From positions 1 to 13,656 of the forward strand of contig JAFOIR010000236.1 in NCBI GenBank assembly GCA_017420625.1: a stretch of DNA of 13,656 nucleotides, read 5' to 3'. Source of the stretch: Bacillota bacterium. GTDB lineage: Bacteria; Bacillota_A; Clostridia; Lachnospirales; Bianqueaceae. A model generated the notes under the pieces. The model saw only the letters and a list, made by a program, of their open reading frames with translations, was not told where the DNA came from and did no database searches. Shown in pieces: positions 6,083 through 13,656 of this stretch. The number at the start of each line of letters is the position of its first letter. The stretch's first letter is position 1. Made by a program: the position numbers and the translations under genes.

Positions 6083-7837
6083 ATGATTGGTTATATCAGG
6101 CTGATGTCGCAGGTCGGAACGATCGCGGTAATTCTTTTGGTCGTTTTGATTATTGCAGCTGTCCTGTATCTGTATATTCAGGAGAAAAAGAGAAAAGAGC
6201 GTTCCAGAAAAAGAGCGGAGGAACGTCGTAAGAGAAGAGAAGAAGCGCTTGCCAGAATGCGGGAGGAAGAAGAAAACGGCACTGCATTCAAACGGGCGAT
6301 GGAAGAACGCAATCAGGTAAAACAAGCGGAGGATCCCAAACAGGTATCCCGGACAAAAGATATCGATACGCTGACCAATGTACGAGTCGAAGATTCCAAC
6401 ATTTTCCAGACGGGTAAACATCGTTTCAGTACCGGTAAAATCGGTGTAGTCGAACCTGAACAGGAAAGAGCGGCAGCACCGGTGGCATCCGCACCTGCAC
6501 CAGCAGTTCAGCCGGCCCCTGCGCCAGTTGTTCAACCAGCACCTACAGCAGTTTCGGAACCCGAAGTTAAGCCTGCGTCTCAATCTGTTTATGAGAGCGA
6601 ACCTCAGCCTGTTCCGGCAGCAGTTTTGGAACCTGAAGTTCGACCGGCTGCTTCCACTGCTGCAACTGAAGCAGCAGCTGCCAGTGCAGCAGTTCCCGGA
6701 TTTGTTGAAGGCCCCAAACCTACTTTTGAAGTAGTTTCGGATTCAGCAAAAGAAGAAGTCCTTACCGAGGAGACCCGCCGGTTTGATTTCAGAAAATGGG
6801 CTTCCCAGCTCGATGAAGAGATCGAGGTGGAAAAGCCGGTTTTCGTAGAGACTCCGTCTGCTCAGGAAGAAAAGGAAACACCGGAAAATGAGCTGACATT
6901 CGAAGTTATGTCAGATGATTTCTCTGTTGCTGCTCCGGTAATTGCTGAAGAAAAAGCAGAAGAAGTGATCGAAGAGATTTCTGCAACACCCTCTTTTGTG
7001 ACGCGTACACCTCAACCTCAAACAGCTCCGGCAGCGCCAGTAAAAGCTGAACCAGCTCCAGCACCCGCTCCTATCCAGCAGGCACCGGTTCAGGAGACTC
7101 CAAAACCAGCTGCACCGCGCGCCGCTGAATCAGTTGCTATGAGTTCTCCTCGTGTGAGCGAAAAAGCTTATCAGGTGCTTGAAACCGTCGAGGAAGATCA
7201 CTCTGCAAAAGAAAAAGAATTTGATGATATCACAGATGTTGCTCCGATCGTACGCGAGCAGCAGGCTATGAATAAAAAACCGGATATCGTAGATGAGGTG
7301 CTGAGTATTCCTGCGACCAAACCAGCTCAGACTGTGCAGCCGGTTCAGGCCGCACCAGCTCCGGCTGCAGCACCGGTCAGCATTCCTCAGGAAGAGCTTT
7401 CAGACGAGGAATATGACGAAGAAAATGAAGAAGATTACTTCGATCCCGATGATCCGGAGACCATTCGTCTTAAGAAGATCGCGCTTCGTCGTGCAGAACG
7501 TGAGCTTCGGATGAAGGAGAAGGAACGCTATGCTGCTGAACTGGCAGGCGTGGAAATTCCCGAGACCGGATACGATGAAGATGACGAAGATTATGACGAT
7601 GAAGATGATGAAGATGAAGACTTCGATGACGAGACCGATGAGGAGAAGGGCGGCGCACTGCGTGTTGTTCTCTGGATCATCGCAGCGCTTCTTTCTCTGT
7701 TCTGTGTTGGAGCGATCCTGTATCTGATGTTCGGAGACTTCATCTCCGGCTTGAGAAATTCTCAGGAAACCCTTCAGGCAGTCATGGTTGAGCTTCCGGA
7801 CAGTATCAAAGAACCTTTAATCTGGTTTCTTATGTAA
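6083..7837 (+). CDS. Hypothetical bitopic-ended membrane protein with Pro/Ala-rich and acidic linker
   Basis: I do not recognise this 584-residue protein. It starts with a short segment and a strong transmembrane helix (about 11-32), followed by a very basic stretch (KKRKERSRKRAEERRKRREE, about 35-54) that should be cytoplasmic. Residues 130-350 are rich in Pro, Ala, Val and Gln and largely disordered. They include a near repeat of PxAVxEPEVxPA (155-166 and 179-190) and two copies of TFEVxSD (214-220 and 272-278). An acidic tract (438-460), a basic helix with coiled-coil potential (461-488) and a second Asp/Glu tract (496-522) lead to another transmembrane helix (about 526-549) and a short outer tail. 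Topology would place about 490 residues in the cytoplasm, tethered at both ends. The overall style recalls ZipA-like division scaffolds, but no ZipA FtsZ-binding domain is visible, so function is left open. It is monocistronic, with its own promoter and a strong terminator. Confidence 0.85.
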   Translation: MIGYIRLMSQVGTIAVILLVVLIIAAVLYLYIQEKKRKERSRKRAEERRKRREEALARMREEEENGTAFKRAMEERNQVKQAEDPKQVSRTKDIDTLTNVRVEDSNIFQTGKHRFSTGKIGVVEPEQERAAAPVASAPAPAVQPAPAPVVQPAPTAVSEPEVKPASQSVYESEPQPVPAAVLEPEVRPAASTAATEAAAASAAVPGFVEGPKPTFEVVSDSAKEEVLTEETRRFDFRKWASQLDEEIEVEKPVFVETPSAQEEKETPENELTFEVMSDDFSVAAPVIAEEKAEEVIEEISATPSFVTRTPQPQTAPAAPVKAEPAPAPAPIQQAPVQETPKPAAPRAAESVAMSSPRVSEKAYQVLETVEEDHSAKEKEFDDITDVAPIVREQQAMNKKPDIVDEVLSIPATKPAQTVQPVQAAPAPAAAPVSIPQEELSDEEYDEENEEDYFDPDDPETIRLKKIALRRAERELRMKEKERYAAELAGVEIPETGYDEDDEDYDDEDDEDEDFDDETDEEKGGALRVVLWIIAALLSLFCVGAILYLMFGDFISGLRNSQETLQAVMVELPDSIKEPLIWFLM

Positions 7838-7860
7838 CAGCTGCTTTTAGGCTGACATGG

Positions 7861-7911
7861 AAAGAGCCGTCCCTTGGACAGACCCAAAAACCCAAGGAAC
7901 GGCTCTTTTTT
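7861..7911 (+). terminator. Intrinsic terminator after the membrane protein gene
   Basis: AAAGAGCCGT-C-CCTTGG (7861-7877) pairs with CCAAGG-A-ACGGCTCTTT (7892-7908), leaving one C/A mismatch and a 14-nt loop. A run of six T (7906-7911) follows. It begins 24 nt after the stop codon and ends next to the T tract of the opposing tRNA terminator. Confidence 0.93.
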
Positions 7912-7912
7912 C

Positions 7913-7944
7913 AAAAGAAAAACGGGATCCTCGAAAGGATCCCG
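7913..7944 (-). terminator. Intrinsic terminator of the tRNA-Trp transcript
   Basis: On the minus strand, CGGGATCC (7937-7944) and its exact complement GGATCCCG (7923-7930) form a stem with a 6-nt loop, followed by TTTTTCTTTT (7913-7922). It starts 5 nt after the tRNA 3' end. Confidence 0.85.
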
Positions 7945-7948
7945 TGAG

Positions 7949-8019
7949 CAGGGGCAACAAGAGTCGAACTCGTATCTACGGTTTTGGAGACCGCTGCTCT
8001 ACCATTGAACTATGCCCCT
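7949..8019 (-). tRNA. tRNA-Trp (anticodon CCA)
   Basis: A complete cloverleaf of 71 nt folds on the minus strand. The acceptor AGGGGCA pairs with TGCCCCT and the discriminator is G. The D-arm is GTTC-AATGGTA-GAGC. The anticodon stem GCGGT/ACCGT encloses the loop CTCCAAA, anticodon CCA at 7985-7987. The variable loop is AGAT, and the T-arm is ACGAG-TTCGACT-CTTGT with one G-U pair. The 3' CCA is not encoded. It stands alone, with its own promoter and terminator. Confidence 0.96.
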
Positions 8020-8036
8020 GTAAAAGACACTGATAT

Positions 8037-8065
8037 AGTGTACCTGATTTGATTAGATTTGTCAA
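8037..8065 (-). promoter_or_regulatory. Promoter of tRNA-Trp
   Basis: On the minus strand, a perfect TTGACA (8060-8065) and TACACT (8037-8042) are separated by 17 nt. The expected start is near 8030, about 11 nt before the mature tRNA 5' end. Confidence 0.75.
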
Positions 8066-8074
8066 GCAAAAATC

Positions 8075-8103
8075 TTGGAATTGAACGAGGATTATGGTAC
8101 AAT
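8075..8103 (+). promoter_or_regulatory. Promoter of the methyltransferase-pullulanase operon
   Basis: TACAAT (8098-8103) is preceded by TGG, giving an extended -10. TTGGAA (8075-8080) lies 17 nt upstream. It is about 38 nt before ATG 8141 and is divergent from the tRNA-Trp promoter. Confidence 0.65.
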
Positions 8104-8140
8104 ACAGATTATGTGATTTTTTGATTTAAGGAACTCGTTT

Positions 8141-9334
8141 ATGATAAAAGATGATGTACTTCGCAGGATTGTGAGGGAAGATCTGATTCGGCTGACATTT
8201 TCAAACCCCAAAAAGTCGGAAGATATCCCACAGGAAAAACAGGTTCGCAAGATCGTGATACGGCCTGTAATGATCCGGCAGGAAAAGATGCTGCAGGCGG
8301 AAAGCTTTACAGCAAAACAGGCTTTTCAACAGAACATATCCTGTACTGATCTATATGGTTATATTGAAAAACACATCGGTCAGTTCTCGGAGATCAATCT
8401 GGATCTTCCGGAGAGCCATGTACTGGTAAAGTTTTCGAAAAAAGGAAAGATTTTCTTCCAGGAACAAAAGAAAGAAAACAAAGAGACAGAACTGTCCCTG
8501 CAAAACAGAGAGAAAAACTATCGGCTTCGTCCGGAAGAGCTCAGCAAACCCCTGATCGATCTCGGCGTTATTACAAAGGACGGGAAGATCGTTCAGTCAA
8601 AATATGATAAGTTTCGTCAGATCAATCGCTTCGTTGAGATGATTGATGACGGGATCGAAGCGGATATTGAAAAACTGAATATTATTGATTTCGGATGCGG
8701 CAAGTCCTATCTGACCTTTGTACTCTATGAATATCTGACCAATGTCCGGAAGATCGATGTACAGATGGTTGGACTGGATCTGAAGGAAGATGTCATTCAA
8801 AAATGCAATCAGATTGCAGAATCCTATGGCTACTGTGGGCTTCATTTTGAAGTAGGGGATATTGCGGTATATCATCCACAGTTTCAGGTCGATCTGGTCA
8901 TCAGTCTGCATGCGTGTGATACTGCTACCGATCTGGCTCTTGCACACGCAGTCGAGTGGGACACAGAGAGAATTTATTCGGTACCCTGCTGCCAGCACGA
9001 GCTGAACGGGCAGATGAAAGCGGGTTCGGTCGGAAGTCTGTCTCAGTACGGCCTCCTGAAGGAACGGTTTGCGGCACTTTTGACGGATGCTATTCGTGCG
9101 GATCTGCTTCGTGCAAGCGGATACAATGTGGATGTACTGGAATTCGTGGATATGGCGCATTCCCCCAAGAATGTGCTTATCAGAGCCAGAAAGATCCGTT
9201 CCAGAAATACTGGAAAAATGGCGGCCGGGAAGGCACTTTTGCGCGTAAAGGAAGCGATGGAAACCTATCAGGTCGATCCATTGCTCTATGAACAATTATT
9301 CGGATCAGGGAAGGAGGAAAAACAGTATGAGTGA
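8141..9334 (+). CDS. Class I SAM-dependent methyltransferase (Methyltransf_32-type)
   Basis: A 397-residue protein with an N-terminal region of about 170 residues of unknown fold and a C-terminal Rossmann methyltransferase domain. Motif I is IIDFGCGKSYLTF (181-193), and the ribose-binding acid is in MVGLDLKEDVI. The later SLHACDTATDLAL (255-267) and SVPCCQHEL (280-288) are the hallmark of the Methyltransf_32 group, which includes GSTCD- and TRMT13-like proteins. This suggests a nucleic acid (tRNA-like) or cysteine-rich substrate, but no bacterial target is established that I can name. AAGGA 8 nt upstream supports ATG 8141. The stop overlaps the pullulanase start by 8 nt, so it is the first gene of a four-gene operon. 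Its metabolic link to polysaccharide debranching is not obvious and may reflect co-regulation only. Confidence 0.88.
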   Translation: MIKDDVLRRIVREDLIRLTFSNPKKSEDIPQEKQVRKIVIRPVMIRQEKMLQAESFTAKQAFQQNISCTDLYGYIEKHIGQFSEINLDLPESHVLVKFSKKGKIFFQEQKKENKETELSLQNREKNYRLRPEELSKPLIDLGVITKDGKIVQSKYDKFRQINRFVEMIDDGIEADIEKLNIIDFGCGKSYLTFVLYEYLTNVRKIDVQMVGLDLKEDVIQKCNQIAESYGYCGLHFEVGDIAVYHPQFQVDLVISLHACDTATDLALAHAVEWDTERIYSVPCCQHELNGQMKAGSVGSLSQYGLLKERFAALLTDAIRADLLRASGYNVDVLEFVDMAHSPKNVLIRARKIRSRNTGKMAAGKALLRVKEAMETYQVDPLLYEQLFGSGKEEKQYE

Positions 9335-11480
9335 ACGTCACCCTGTTTCGCTCAGAATCGGTTCGCATCAGTTTAGCGATATTCCTTCTCTTGTCCGGTA
9401 TTATCAATCGCCTGAATTTGAAAGGGATTATACCTATTTCGGAAACGATCTTGGATGTACAGTCAAGACAAATGAGGCAGTTTTCAAACTCTGGTCACCA
9501 GCCGCTGATGAAGCGGAAGTGCTTCTATATCATGCAGGAAGCTCAGCAGAGGGATGGAACCGGGAAAAGGATACACATCTGATCGAAGGATATGAGAAGC
9601 CTTATCAGAGTATTCCGATGAATAAAGGACAGCGAGGTGTTTTCGAAGTCACGCTCTCCGGAGATTTTCATGGAATCTACTATACATACCGGATTCACAT
9701 CGGCGATGAATGGACAGAAAGTGCTGATCCCTATGCGAAAGCGGCCGGGGTGAACGGACGTCGATCCATGGCAGTTGATCTAAAGCGGACAAATCCTGAA
9801 GGCTGGGAACGGGATTCCTACCGTTATACAGGAGAGGGAACCGAAGCGATCATCTGGGAAGTGCATGTTCGGGATTTTTCCTATTCGGAATCTTCCGGAA
9901 TGAAATACCGGGGCAAGTATCTGGCATTTACTGAAAAAGGCACTGTTCTTCAGGAAAATGGCGTTTCAAAACCAGAGTTTCCGACTGGAGTTGATTATCT
10001 GCAGAAACTGGGAATCACTCATGTACAGTTTCTTCCTCTCATGGATTATGCAACAGTGGATGAATCAAAGCCGGATATGGAACAATACAACTGGGGATAT
10101 GATCCTCTTAATTACATGGTTCCGGAAGGATCCTATTCAACGGATCCATTCCATGGAGAAGTCAGGATCCGTGAGATGAAACAGATGATCCAGGCACTGC
10201 ATAAAGCCGGGATCGGTGTGGTAATGGACGTTGTCTACAATCACACGTATTTCACGGAAGCTTCCTGGTTTCACAAGGTAATGCCATATTATTATCATCG
10301 TACGCTTCCGGATGGAACCATCGGAAATGCTTCCGGCTGCGGAAACGAGACCGCATCTGAAAGAAGCATGTTCCGCCTTTATATGCTCGATTCTCTCCGG
10401 TATCTGGCAGAAGAGTATCATGTTGACGGGTTTCGGTTTGATCTCATGGGAATCCATGATGTCGATACGATGAATGAGATCCGTTCCATGCTGGATGGTC
10501 TGAAAGGGAAAAACTATCTTACCTATGGTGAACCCTGGGCAGCGCTTCCCGTTGCGATCCCTCCTTATAAGAAACATCCGCTTTATGCAGCAGATAAACC
10601 GCATATGGATCTGCTGGATCCGAGAGTGCGGGTCTTTGATGATGTGACCCGTGATCTGATCAAGGGCGATGCCTTTGAAAAACTGCGGATCGGATATGCC
10701 AACGGCGCAGGCTTTCTGGAGAAAGAACTGGCGGATGCCATTCTCGGACATCCCGGTTGGACAAGCGAAGGCAGGGAAGAAGGTAAGTCGCAGTCTGTTA
10801 CCTATGTCAGCAGTCATGATAATTATACTCTTTGGGACAAGCTGACGATGACTGCTTCTTCTGACGGATCCGGGTTTGATTCTCCTGAATTGATCCGGCT
10901 TGCTGTCAATAAACTATGCGCTTCGATCGTACTCACTTCTCAGGGTATGAGCTTCATGCAGGCCGGAGAAGAATTCGGTCGGACCAAATACGGGGAAGGC
11001 AACAGTTACAATGCAGAAAGCCATATCAACATGCTGGACTGGCGAAGAACCGTAACTTTCCGTGAATTGACGGACTATTACCGCGGCCTCATTGCAATCC
11101 GCCGCATGTCATCCTGCCTGACGGATGAAAGTGGAAAAAGTGCACGATCGATCGTATTTCATCAGCTGACGGATCAGATCATTGCCTATACGATTCGCGG
11201 GCGGAAAGCCTTTGAACCGCAGATGCTGGTGGTGATTTTCAATGCCGGCGCTGAGGGCGCCATGGTAGATCTCACCTCAGGTCTTTCGGCAAGTGAAGCA
11301 GCCGAGCTGCCTGATCAATGGAATGTGCTGGCAGGAGAAACGTATGCTGGTGTCAGAAAACAGTATCAGGTCGATGGTACACGCTTTTATGTTTATACCC
11401 GTGGAGTGCTGATCGCATCGTCAGTAAGACGTGTGGCTGATGAGCTCGATTCTTTCCGGGGAAGAGGAGGAGTAAAATGA
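9327..11480 (+). CDS. pulA: Type I pullulanase (alpha-1,6 debranching enzyme)
   Basis: A 717-residue GH13 enzyme that hydrolyses alpha-1,6 branch links in pullulan, glycogen or limit dextrins. A CBM48-like N-terminal domain (about 40-150, with AVFKLWSPAADEAEVLLY) precedes the catalytic barrel. The type I signature YNWGYDP is at 254-260, region I DVVYNHT at 301-307, and region II GFRFDLMG has the nucleophile Asp372. Region III YGEPW has the acid Glu402, and region IV SSHDN includes His497 and Asp498. A C-terminal beta domain follows. There is no signal peptide, so it works in the cytoplasm on stored glycogen or imported dextrins. An in-frame ATG at 9288 exists, but AAGGAGG at 9311-9317 sits 9 nt before ATG 9327, which I take as the start. 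It overlaps the upstream methyltransferase by 8 nt and the downstream aminotransferase by 4 nt (ATGA). Confidence 0.96.
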   Translation: MSERHPVSLRIGSHQFSDIPSLVRYYQSPEFERDYTYFGNDLGCTVKTNEAVFKLWSPAADEAEVLLYHAGSSAEGWNREKDTHLIEGYEKPYQSIPMNKGQRGVFEVTLSGDFHGIYYTYRIHIGDEWTESADPYAKAAGVNGRRSMAVDLKRTNPEGWERDSYRYTGEGTEAIIWEVHVRDFSYSESSGMKYRGKYLAFTEKGTVLQENGVSKPEFPTGVDYLQKLGITHVQFLPLMDYATVDESKPDMEQYNWGYDPLNYMVPEGSYSTDPFHGEVRIREMKQMIQALHKAGIGVVMDVVYNHTYFTEASWFHKVMPYYYHRTLPDGTIGNASGCGNETASERSMFRLYMLDSLRYLAEEYHVDGFRFDLMGIHDVDTMNEIRSMLDGLKGKNYLTYGEPWAALPVAIPPYKKHPLYAADKPHMDLLDPRVRVFDDVTRDLIKGDAFEKLRIGYANGAGFLEKELADAILGHPGWTSEGREEGKSQSVTYVSSHDNYTLWDKLTMTASSDGSGFDSPELIRLAVNKLCASIVLTSQGMSFMQAGEEFGRTKYGEGNSYNAESHINMLDWRRTVTFRELTDYYRGLIAIRRMSSCLTDESGKSARSIVFHQLTDQIIAYTIRGRKAFEPQMLVVIFNAGAEGAMVDLTSGLSASEAAELPDQWNVLAGETYAGVRKQYQVDGTRFYVYTRGVLIASSVRRVADELDSFRGRGGVK

Positions 11481-12667
11481 TTTCCAGAAAAATGAGTTAT
11501 CTGGCGAAAAACGGATCTGCGATCCGCGCCATGTTTGAAGAAGGCAAGGAAATGGCGGCCAAATTCGGAAGAGAGAACGTTTATGACTTTTCTCTCGGAA
11601 ATCCGAATACGCCAGCGCCGGAAATCATCCGGGAAAGTGCTATCCAGATTCTGAATGAAATGGATCCTGTTTTCCTTCATGGTTATATGAGCAATGTCGG
11701 TTATGAAAATGTTCGGGACAGTATTGCAGCGGATCTGAACCGCCGTTTCGGAACGTCATATGAGAGAAAACATCTGATCATGACAGTCGGCGCAGCAGGT
11801 GCCATGAACATAGCACTGAAAACACTGCTGGATGCCGGAGATGAAGTCGTGATCCAGGCACCTTATTTCGGTGAATACAACAACTATATCTCGAACTTTG
11901 ACGGCGTCCCGGTGATCATCTCTCCCAGAGAAGAGGACTTTTCACTTAATCTGTCAGAGATGGAGCAGAAAATCGGTCCGAAGACCAAGGCCTTGATCCT
12001 GAACAGTCCGAACAACCCTACCGGCGTGATCTATCCGGAGAAGGATATCATTGCTTTGGCGGATCTTCTGCGGACAAAGCAGAAAGAATACGGTCATGCG
12101 ATCTATCTGATCAGCGATGAGCCATACCGGGAAATCGTCTTTGGCAACTACGAGGTTCCTCATCTGCCGGATTACTATGAAAATACTTTTGTGGGCTACA
12201 GCTACAGCAAATCTTTGTCTCTGGCTGGTGAGCGTATCGGTTATCTGCTGATCAGTCCGCAGATGGAAGATCTGGATGCAGTCATCGGTGCAGCAGGTGT
12301 TGCCAATCGTATCCTTGGCTTTGTCAATGCACCTTCTCTGATTCAGCAGGTGGTTGCCCGGTGTGCCGACCAGACTTCGGACATGGGCGTATATATCCGC
12401 AACCGAGAGATTCTGTACAGGGAACTGACTGCCTATGGTTATCAGATGGTTGAGCCTAAGGGAGCCTTCTATATGTTCCCGAAATGCCCGATTCCGGACG
12501 ATAAGGCATTCTGTCAGGCAGCTAAGAAATACCGCATCCTGATCGTGCCAGGCAGTACCTTTATGGGACCGGGGTACTTCCGACTGGCCTTCTGCGTATC
12601 GGAAAAAACCGTATTGGATTCTCTGGAAGGATTCAGACTTCTTGCACACGAATACGGAATGAATTAA
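11477..12667 (+). CDS. Pyridoxal phosphate-dependent aminotransferase, class I
   Basis: A 396-residue fold-type I aminotransferase related to aspartate/aromatic aminotransferases. Key residues are visible: GNPN (41-44) near the substrate, NSPNNPTG (176-183) with the cofactor-ring Asn, Asp214 and Tyr217 in ISDEPY, the Schiff-base Lys245 in SYSKSLSLAGERIGY, and carboxylate-binding Arg369 in YFRLAF. It should transfer an amino group between an amino acid and a 2-oxo acid in the cytoplasm. The exact substrate (aspartate, alanine or aromatic) cannot be decided. The ATG overlaps the pullulanase stop as ATGA, with GAGGAGG upstream, so it is translationally coupled. The NlpC/P60 gene follows after 13 nt. 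Confidence 0.94.
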   Translation: MISRKMSYLAKNGSAIRAMFEEGKEMAAKFGRENVYDFSLGNPNTPAPEIIRESAIQILNEMDPVFLHGYMSNVGYENVRDSIAADLNRRFGTSYERKHLIMTVGAAGAMNIALKTLLDAGDEVVIQAPYFGEYNNYISNFDGVPVIISPREEDFSLNLSEMEQKIGPKTKALILNSPNNPTGVIYPEKDIIALADLLRTKQKEYGHAIYLISDEPYREIVFGNYEVPHLPDYYENTFVGYSYSKSLSLAGERIGYLLISPQMEDLDAVIGAAGVANRILGFVNAPSLIQQVVARCADQTSDMGVYIRNREILYRELTAYGYQMVEPKGAFYMFPKCPIPDDKAFCQAAKKYRILIVPGSTFMGPGYFRLAFCVSEKTVLDSLEGFRLLAHEYGMN

Positions 12668-12680
12668 AGGAACAGACAAT

Positions 12681-13550
12681 ATGGATGCTTTGATCAGCGT
12701 AGATGTTGCTGCGTTATATCAGGAAAAAGACTTCGGCGTAGTGATCGATGAAGGCCTTTATGGAATGAATTGCCATATCCTGTCGGAAGAGGAGTTCCGG
12801 CGTGGTGACATGTGGGTGAAGATCGACATGGAATATGGCTATGAAGGCTATGTTCTCCGGACTTCTCTTCAGGAAGGCTCCTGGAAGGATAGGCTTGAAA
12901 AAGGAGAGAGTCTTCTTCGTGTTACCAAAACCTATATCGATGTACTGAGTGAACCGAAAGTTGCCAGCCGGATCCTTACCGGGATTCCGCGGGGCGGCGT
13001 TATTGCCAGAGCCGAGGAAAAGTACCAAAGCGGTCTTCCCGGCGGATGGATGGCTGTCAGGATGGTCAACGGAGAAATCGGATATACGAAGATTTCCTTT
13101 GCCAGACCTTATCAGAGCATCAGTCGAACCGTTCCGGAAGATGAAGAATCTTTTCGGGATGCAGTGATCAAAGATGTCTTCCTGTATGAAGGGACTGCTT
13201 ACAGATGGGGAGGCAAAAGCCCGCTTGGCATCGACTGTTCGGGACTTTGCTCGATCGTCTATCTGATGAATGGCGTGATCATTTATCGTGACGCTGCCAT
13301 CAAAGATGGTTATCCGCTTCATCCTGTAACCATCGATCAGATCAAAAAAGGTGATCTGATCTTCTTCCCGGGTCATGTCGCGATGTATCTGGGCGGTGAA
13401 AGAAAACTGTATATTCACTCGACGGCCAAAGCAGGCAGCGATGGGGTAGACATCAATAGTCTTGCGGAAAATGATCCGCTGTTCAGAAAGGATCTTCTGG
13501 AAAGCATCGAAGGGATCGGATCACTGCAGAAAAAATCGAGATTATCCTGA
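12681..13550 (+). CDS. NlpC/P60 family peptidase with SH3-like domains (YkfC-like)
   Basis: A 289-residue cysteine peptidase. The N-terminal 150 residues resemble bacterial SH3-like domains, with GYEGYVLRTSLQ and GEIGYTKISFARPY segments. The C-terminal NlpC/P60 domain has the GTAYRWGGKSPLGIDCSG start with catalytic Cys186, then GDLIFFPGHVAMYLGG with His232, and IHST with His246. This arrangement matches gamma-D-glutamyl-L-amino-acid (dipeptidyl-peptidase VI/YkfC) endopeptidases that trim murein peptides. No signal peptide is present, so a role in recycling imported wall peptides in the cytoplasm is likely. AAGGA lies 9 nt before ATG. The final residues (about QKKSRLS) are read through sequence that in another frame looks like an IS66 transposase, so the native C-terminus may have been replaced. 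Confidence 0.9.
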   Translation: MDALISVDVAALYQEKDFGVVIDEGLYGMNCHILSEEEFRRGDMWVKIDMEYGYEGYVLRTSLQEGSWKDRLEKGESLLRVTKTYIDVLSEPKVASRILTGIPRGGVIARAEEKYQSGLPGGWMAVRMVNGEIGYTKISFARPYQSISRTVPEDEESFRDAVIKDVFLYEGTAYRWGGKSPLGIDCSGLCSIVYLMNGVIIYRDAAIKDGYPLHPVTIDQIKKGDLIFFPGHVAMYLGGERKLYIHSTAKAGSDGVDINSLAENDPLFRKDLLESIEGIGSLQKKSRLS

Positions 13551-13656
13551 ATCAAAATCGTGCCCGGTTCGGTCAGAGCAGTGAGAAGCGAACGTATCTG
13601 CTATGCGACGGTCAGCTGAGTCTGTTCGAACAGGCCGGGGACGGGATGACAGAGAA
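13525..13656 (+). mobile_element. IS66-family transposase (TnpC) fragment, 5' truncated and cut by window edge
   Basis: In the frame that includes 13541-13543, the sequence reads TAEKIEIILNQN then RARFGQSSEKR, and later DGQLSLFEQAGDG. This pattern, a helix ending in x-R-F-G-x-x-S-E-K followed by G-Q-L-S-L-F-[NE]-x-A, is the N-terminal zinc-finger-preceding region of IS66 transposases. The frame is open from 13475, after TGA at 13472, but contains no ATG, GTG or TTG before ATG 13646. It therefore lacks its natural start and overlaps the end of the peptidase gene. It is probably a remnant or one side of an insertion. The rest lies outside the window. Confidence 0.65.

Noticed and set aside
5723..6583. 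Long minus-strand open frame of 286 codons across the methyltransferase end and the membrane protein start
   Set aside because: It crosses two well-supported genes and a promoter on the plus strand, has a low-complexity Arg/Cys-rich composition, and is explained as a shadow frame.
6470..7400. Repeat-rich stretch as a CRISPR array or satellite
   Set aside because: The repetition comes from Pro/Ala/Gln/Glu codons within one continuous protein; there are no fixed-length repeats with unique spacers.

Overview
The window looks like a chromosomal segment of a Bacillota (Firmicutes) bacterium, probably an anaerobic gut-type lineage. I cannot fix the family from sequence alone. The clues are strong AGGAGG-type ribosome sites, sigma-A style TTGACA/TATAAT promoters, a LysR/flavodoxin/aldo-keto reductase redox locus, a cytoplasmic type I pullulanase and an NlpC/P60 enzyme of the YkfC type. 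TGA is used as a normal stop codon in several intact genes.

Left part (1-4533): a decaying redox region. It opens with the 3' end of an isoprenylcysteine-methyltransferase-like membrane protein. That is followed by a formylglycine-generating-enzyme-like/flavodoxin fusion that is clearly broken: its N-terminus is missing, there is a probable frameshift near 480, and an in-frame TGA lies at 1058. A LysR regulator on the minus strand faces away from an intact flavodoxin, which is followed by an aldo/keto reductase and a short-chain dehydrogenase that has lost its N-terminal NAD(P)-binding part. The 2219-2350 intergenic region holds overlapping divergent promoters and a LysR-type dyad, so the regulator probably controls flavodoxin and reductase expression.

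Middle part (4561-7911): a near-perfect consensus promoter sits inside a terminator-like inverted repeat. It drives an overlapping pair made of a P-loop kinase-like protein and a class I SAM methyltransferase. Next comes a separately promoted 584-residue membrane protein with a transmembrane helix at each end, a long Pro/Ala-rich linker and Asp/Glu-rich tracts. It ends at a strong intrinsic terminator. A tRNA-Trp(CCA) gene on the minus strand has its own promoter and terminator, back to back with that terminator.

Right part (8075-13656): a tight operon of a Methyltransf_32-type SAM methyltransferase, a type I pullulanase (717 aa, no signal peptide), a class I aminotransferase and an NlpC/P60 peptidase with SH3-like domains. 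Gene junctions overlap by 8 and 4 nt or are spaced by 13 nt. At the right edge, overlapping the 3' end of the peptidase gene, is a start-less fragment resembling the N-terminal part of an IS66 transposase.

The most interesting items are the promoter-in-terminator arrangement, the unrecognised two-ended membrane scaffold protein with a tandem TTGTTACAA operator candidate, the kinase/methyltransferase pair, and the pattern of 5'-truncated pseudogenes.
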